Below, in pieces: positions 60,247-64,000 of a stretch of 64,000 nt of DNA. This stretch comes from an uncultured Clostridia bacterium (lineage in GTDB: Bacteria > Bacillota > Clostridia > Oscillospirales > Acutalibacteraceae). A program made the position numbers and the translations under genes. The stretch spans positions 81,197 to 145,196 of the forward strand of contig CAMVEX010000003.1 in NCBI GenBank assembly GCA_947166625.1, given 5' to 3'. The notes under the pieces were generated by a model, which saw only the letters and a program-made list of their open reading frames with translations, was not told the DNA's origin and ran no database searches. Each line of letters opens with the position of its first letter. Within the stretch, counting starts at the first letter, position 1.

Positions 60247-62145
60247 TCAATTAACAAACATACCTTTGAGAGAATTGAAGAAGAAATAAACTGCCGCATA
60301 GATCATCGAGAGGAATTCATTCAGACCGAGTTTTTTGAGGATCCCCGTGAGGGTGGGGCCTATAAGCTTGTTGAGCAGGGTCACGCCGGCGTCGGCAAAT
60401 CCGACGTTTGATTCGGCGCCGTCACCGTTCATTATCGTGTAGCCCTGGGTGCGGGTGCAGGCAGGAGTGACGGTATTTATGAGATAAGTGACCGTAATAT
60501 CCACCTCTTTTTTGCCGACCTCGGGAAGATTTCCCTTGAATTTGACCTGCATGGAGTCGCCCGGCTTCAACACCTTCGGGGTGAGGGCAAAATACAGATC
60601 CGCTCCGTTTGCCGTGACGGAAGTGACGGTGATATTGGATTTCAGCGAGCAGTTTGTGATTTTCAGCGACTCGGCGCCCGAATCGATATAGCCGGGCATA
60701 CATCCCGTAAACTCCGTATATACTCCGAGAGACGCCGCGGCGGAATCTTTGAACTGCGGGAACGCGGGGTCGGCATATACATCCGTCAGTTTATCGTCAA
60801 GCAGCGAGCGCATCATAAATTCAAACGCATAGCTGTCATAGATCATCATGCCGTGAAACATTCCTTCGACAAACCAGGTGTTATCCGGCAGATAAGCCGT
60901 GGAAGCGTCAACGGTCATGGAGGGGCTGACCTTGTATTTTCCGCCGCAATCATTTACCTGAGTGTAGCCGTCCGCGAATCTTTTGCCAAGAGGCGCGCAG
61001 GTGGCTCCGGTCGAAGCGGCGGCGGTGATTATACCGTCCGAATTTTCGTTAAGACCCGTTACGATGGGCTGACCGGTGCCGGCGATTATGTTTATATTCA
61101 TACCGTTTGCGCGGCAGGTTTCAAACGCCTCTTTTACCTTCGGGCGGATCTCGTAATGATACCTGTCCGAGGTCTCTATGAGCCCCGCGTTTATTTCGGG
61201 GTCAAGGCGGAATTTTTTGGCGCTTTCATATTCTTCATTCGGCACAAAATCCCATATACTTCCCCAGTTTCCTATCACCTGAAGCACATAGGGGATAAGT
61301 TTATTGCATATCTGATCGAGGAAACCGAGCTGACCCGCTTTGAGCAGCCATTCTATATCGGGCTCCACATTATTGCCGTATTCAATGAATCTCGCTATGC
61401 AATCCTCATCAAGATGAACATCCCCCATAAGAGCGTCATAGGCAAATCCCGCTCCGCCTATCGCGGGGACGGCAAGGGTGGCGTTTTGAATATCGGCTTT
61501 ATCGCCGTGAAGGGCGAGGTAGGTTGAAACGGTCTGGCCGCCGTGGCTGATGGCTATGATATTCACCTTATCGCTGCCCGTGTATTCTTTGACGGATTCG
61601 ATGAAATCATTGAGCTGCTCCGCGCAGAATTCGCTGCCCATACGGAAATCATCGGTAAAATTAAAGATATTTTCATACCCCGTATATTTCGCTATCTCCG
61701 CCGCGATTTTGGGCTCGCTCATATATCCGCCCTCCGGGTGGCGCTCAAGGATCGCGCTGTAACACATATCCTCCGCGCTCGTGTAGTATCTTTCGAGCGG
61801 GTGAACGCTTGAGCCGTCCGGATTGCAGGGAAGCTCGGCGCACATCTCGATTATCCCGTTGCCGACATATTCGGCGATCTTATCCGCGTTGCCGACGGTC
61901 ATCGCCCCAAGCGAAATACCGAGGTCGATTATACTGTCAAGCACCATACCGCCGACCTTACCGAAATCGAGCCCCCACGCCTGCTTGCCGTTTTCCGTAT
62001 CATACATGAATGATGAGCTGTAGCCGGGCACGAGGATAACGGGGTAACCGTTATATTCGATGTCATCTTTTTTTGCGGATGCAAAAATGCCGCAAACCGA
62101 GAGAAGGATCGCGGCGCATAACGCGAGAGAAACAGCCTTTTTCAT
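60247..62145 (-). CDS. Secreted LCAT/lipase-like alpha/beta hydrolase with C-terminal beta domain
   Basis: 632 residues from ATG 62145. A signal peptide (AVSLALCAAILLSVCGIFASA) is followed by a hydrolase fold: YPVILVPGYSSSFMYDTENG and the nucleophile elbow VNIIAISHGGQTVSTYLALH. The elbow reads A-x-S-x-G instead of the usual G-x-S-x-G. The later MMIYDSYAFEFMM region and a possible His in EGMFHGMMI complete the hydrolase. A C-terminal beta-sandwich (SNITVTSVTANGADLYFALT) and a hydrophobic C-terminal helix follow. The fold resembles lipase/LCAT-type enzymes; its substrate is unknown. Confidence 0.75.
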   Translation of the reverse strand: MKKAVSLALCAAILLSVCGIFASAKKDDIEYNGYPVILVPGYSSSFMYDTENGKQAWGLDFGKVGGMVLDSIIDLGISLGAMTVGNADKIAEYVGNGIIEMCAELPCNPDGSSVHPLERYYTSAEDMCYSAILERHPEGGYMSEPKIAAEIAKYTGYENIFNFTDDFRMGSEFCAEQLNDFIESVKEYTGSDKVNIIAISHGGQTVSTYLALHGDKADIQNATLAVPAIGGAGFAYDALMGDVHLDEDCIARFIEYGNNVEPDIEWLLKAGQLGFLDQICNKLIPYVLQVIGNWGSIWDFVPNEEYESAKKFRLDPEINAGLIETSDRYHYEIRPKVKEAFETCRANGMNINIIAGTGQPIVTGLNENSDGIITAAASTGATCAPLGKRFADGYTQVNDCGGKYKVSPSMTVDASTAYLPDNTWFVEGMFHGMMIYDSYAFEFMMRSLLDDKLTDVYADPAFPQFKDSAAASLGVYTEFTGCMPGYIDSGAESLKITNCSLKSNITVTSVTANGADLYFALTPKVLKPGDSMQVKFKGNLPEVGKKEVDITVTYLINTVTPACTRTQGYTIMNGDGAESNVGFADAGVTLLNKLIGPTLTGILKKLGLNEFLSMIYAAVYFFFNSLKGMFVN

Positions 62146-62290
62146 TTGATCGCCCCATAAATTGAATTTGAAATACACTTTATTATACCATAATTCGCCA
62201 AAAATGTTAAATCTGATTTATTTTTGTGAAATATAACGGAAAATCGCCGCTGAGTTTATCAAAAATCACCTTGTTTTTAGCCCGCAGGCA

Positions 62291-62319
62291 TTGAAAATAT
62301 TACTGCGGAGTGATAAAAT
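62291..62319 (+). promoter_or_regulatory. Promoter of the PII-like/antiporter operon
   Basis: TTGAAA (62291-62296), 17-bp spacer, TAAAAT (62314-62319), about 35 bp before the PII-like ATG. Confidence 0.65.
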
Positions 62320-62354
62320 CAAAGAGTAAAGCATTCAAGAACGGGAGGAATAAT

Positions 62355-62690
62355 ATGAAGCTCGTTGTTATAATTCTGAATAAGACAGAGTGCCTTGACA
62401 CCCTGCTCGAGACTTTCAAGGAGAACGGTATGCCCGGAGCTACCATAATTGACAGCAAGGGTATGATCCAGGAGCTCAGCGACAGCAACGATTTCAGGAT
62501 CGTCGGCTCTCTCAGGGATCTTTTTACGCCTTCGCATACCGAAAACAAGACTATAATCATGGCGGCGCATGATGAGGATATCAGAGCGATATCCGAAATC
62601 GTCAATCATGCCACCGGCGGGCTGAATAAACCCGACACGGGTATTCTTTTCACCGTGCCCATAGATTATATGGAGGGACTCAGCCGCTGA
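62355..62690 (+). CDS. PII-like signalling protein
   Basis: 111 residues. The ATG at 62355 has GGGAGGA upstream. The opening MKLVVIILNKTECLDTLLET and GMPGATIIDSKGMIQ resemble the beta-alpha-beta start of PII proteins (a ferredoxin-like fold). IMAAHDEDIRAISEIVNHAT and DTGILFTVPIDYMEGL match the second half; the long T-loop region is shorter and the uridylylation Tyr is absent. PII-like proteins bind nucleotides and gate a partner. Its stop overlaps the start of the antiporter by one base (TGATG), strongly suggesting that the antiporter is the partner. Confidence 0.65.
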   Translation: MKLVVIILNKTECLDTLLETFKENGMPGATIIDSKGMIQELSDSNDFRIVGSLRDLFTPSHTENKTIIMAAHDEDIRAISEIVNHATGGLNKPDTGILFTVPIDYMEGLSR

Positions 62691-63883
62691 TGTTTGACCT
62701 TGCGAATATACTGAAACTCAATACCTTCACGGATCTTGCCCTTATGATTTTTGCGGGCATGGCTGTGGGGAGGCTTGTGAAAAGGATCAAACTGCCGAAT
62801 GTAACGGGCTATCTGGTCGCCGGTCTGATCCTCGGCCCTTCCGTGCTCGGGCTGCTCTCGGAGAGTTTTCTTGACAGCGCCGCGATAATCTCGGACTGCG
62901 CGCTGGGATTCATAGCCTTTTCGATAGGGAACGAATTCAAACTCTCATATTTCAAAAAAGTCGGCATAACCCCGGTGATGATAGCGATTTTTGAATCTCT
63001 GTTTGCCGTTGTCGTTGTTGCGGGAGTGCTTATCCCGGTGACGGGGAATCTGAGATTTTCGCTCGTGCTTTCCTCGATAGCCGCAGCCACCGCCCCCGCC
63101 GCGACGATAATGGTCATCAAGCAATACAGGGCAAAAGGACCCGTTTCCGAAACTCTGCTCTCGGTAGTTGCGCTCGATGACGCCACCGCGCTCATCATGT
63201 ATTCCGTCGCTACCGCCGCCGCAAGCGCTCTCTCAGGCAGAGACGCGGGGCTGAAAGAGCTGATACTCTCGCCCGCCGTCGAGATTTTCGGCGCGCTTCT
63301 CGCGGGCGCAGGGCTCGGCTTTATCTTCCTCATTCCTCTGCGCTATTTCAAAAAGGACAGCAACAGAATGGCGCTGACAGTCGGCTTCGTTTTTGCGGGG
63401 CTCGGAATTTCAAAGCTCTGCGGATTTTCTTCGCTTCTGCTCTGCATGGCGCTCGGAGCGGTGATCGCCAATTTCTCGGCAGATGTAAACAAAATCATGG
63501 ATCTTTCGGATAAGATCACTCCGCCGATATTCATTCTGTTTTTTGTGGCGTCGGGAGCGGGGCTCAACATAAAAGTTTTGCCGACGGTCGGAGCAGCGGG
63601 AGCGATATACATTGTTTTCCGCGTGATCGGTAAGATGATAGGTTCCACCCTCGGAGCGTTTATATGCAAAGCGGACGCCAATATCAAAAAATATCTCGGA
63701 CCCGCGCTTATGCCCCAGGCGGGCGTTGCCATAGGTCTTTCGCTCGTGGCGGGTCAGTCGTTTCCGGAATATGCCTCGCAGATAAGGGCGATAATCCTCT
63801 GCGGCACTCTGATATATGAGCTGATAGGCCCCGGAGTGGCAAAGGCATGCCTCAAAAAAGCGGGAGAGATCAAAGAGGATTGA
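62690..63883 (+). CDS. CPA2-family cation:proton antiporter
   Basis: 397 residues with about twelve membrane helices. Family landmarks are LPNVTGYLVAGLILGPSVLG, SDCALGFIAFSIGNEFKLSY and VALDDATALIMYSVATAAAS, the last holding the DD pair expected for ion exchange. Unlike KefB/KefC it has no C-terminal Rossmann (RCK/TrkA-N) regulatory domain. The preceding PII-like protein may supply that control instead. The substrate is Na+ or K+ against H+, undetermined. Confidence 0.92.
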   Translation: MFDLANILKLNTFTDLALMIFAGMAVGRLVKRIKLPNVTGYLVAGLILGPSVLGLLSESFLDSAAIISDCALGFIAFSIGNEFKLSYFKKVGITPVMIAIFESLFAVVVVAGVLIPVTGNLRFSLVLSSIAAATAPAATIMVIKQYRAKGPVSETLLSVVALDDATALIMYSVATAAASALSGRDAGLKELILSPAVEIFGALLAGAGLGFIFLIPLRYFKKDSNRMALTVGFVFAGLGISKLCGFSSLLLCMALGAVIANFSADVNKIMDLSDKITPPIFILFFVASGAGLNIKVLPTVGAAGAIYIVFRVIGKMIGSTLGAFICKADANIKKYLGPALMPQAGVAIGLSLVAGQSFPEYASQIRAIILCGTLIYELIGPGVAKACLKKAGEIKED

Positions 63884-64000
63884 ATTTCGCCGTCGGATAC
63901 GAAATAAGCTCACAGGTCGAAGGGCGGGTATTCATAAAACAGTATTGCCTCAAAAAGCGATCTTTGCACATCTTGTGCAGGCATTCCTCCTCGGAATACA
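63880..64000 (+). CDS. Partial ORF, possible RluA/S4-type pseudouridine synthase N-terminus
   Basis: A frame opens at TTG 63880, overlapping the antiporter stop, and runs to the window edge: about 40 codons beginning LNFAVGYEISSQVEGRVF. GGGAGAG lies 11 bp upstream. The short EGRVFIKQYCLKKR segment loosely recalls the S4 N-terminus of RluA-type synthases, but too little is visible to be sure. Confidence 0.3.
   Translation, partial: MNFAVGYEISSQVEGRVFIKQYCLKKRSLHILCRHSSSEY

Noticed and set aside
1..64000. CRISPR arrays or rRNA genes
   Set aside because: No regularly spaced repeats or rRNA-like stretches were found on reading the window.

Overview
The window looks like chromosomal DNA of a Gram-positive member of the Clostridia, most likely an Oscillospirales (Ruminococcaceae or Acutalibacteraceae-like) gut anaerobe. 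The support is dnaG-rpoD and rpmG-secE-nusG-rplKAJL gene orders, purine-rich Shine-Dalgarno sites before nearly every gene, consensus TTGACA/TATAAT promoters, class B sortases, pyruvate phosphate dikinase, a clostridial pyr operon that carries pyrI, and an L-fucose catabolic cassette. Placement below class level is inference. No rRNA, CRISPR array, transposase or integrase was seen; there is one tRNA, tRNA-Gly(GCC).

Layout. 1-3.2 kb: an accessory-looking patch with a soluble FtsH-like AAA/M41 protease (cut by the window edge), a DnaB-like ATPase, an unknown protein and a NADAR protein. 3.3-13.7 kb (minus): a tightly packed run with a two-component system, a DUF5696 lipoprotein, a MIF-like protein, a ComEA-like protein, asnS, and fucose mutarotase, kinase and isomerase. 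13.9-22.8 kb (plus): cysteine desulfurase, thiI, cinA, two class B sortases, and an unusual membrane protein that joins a degenerate CinA-like intracellular half to an extracellular SpoIID/LytB domain whose motifs occur in circularly permuted order. 23-43 kb: ppdK, a zinc-ribbon XRE regulator, an MGH1-like glycosidase, membrane proteins, an EamA transporter, esterases, a second two-component system, a degenerate GH5-like protein, a solute-binding lipoprotein and topB.

42.6-47.6 kb (plus): dgt, a CHAP-like protein lacking its catalytic residues, dnaG and rpoD. 47.7-49.5 kb: a probable sortase substrate, the tRNA and a DUF4474 protein. 49.6-53.5 kb: the ribosomal and transcription-factor cluster, with a structured leader before rpmG, two candidate L1-binding hairpins and an L10-type attenuator. 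53.5-54.5 kb: a small XRE repressor divergent from a DUF5067 protein, with a near-perfect operator palindrome in the promoter spacer. 54.5-60.2 kb (minus): pyrCKDFEBI, making UMP, behind a consensus promoter and a leader terminator. 60.2-64 kb: an LCAT-like secreted hydrolase, and a PII-like protein translationally coupled to a CPA2 antiporter.

The most unusual object is the CinA-like/permuted SpoIID fusion at 20549-22774, next to cinA and the sortase pair. Other points worth attention are the PII-like/antiporter pair, the two L1 sites, the rpmG leader, the pyr leader terminator that lies inside an in-frame extension of pyrC, and a direct repeat bracketing the DnaB-like gene.
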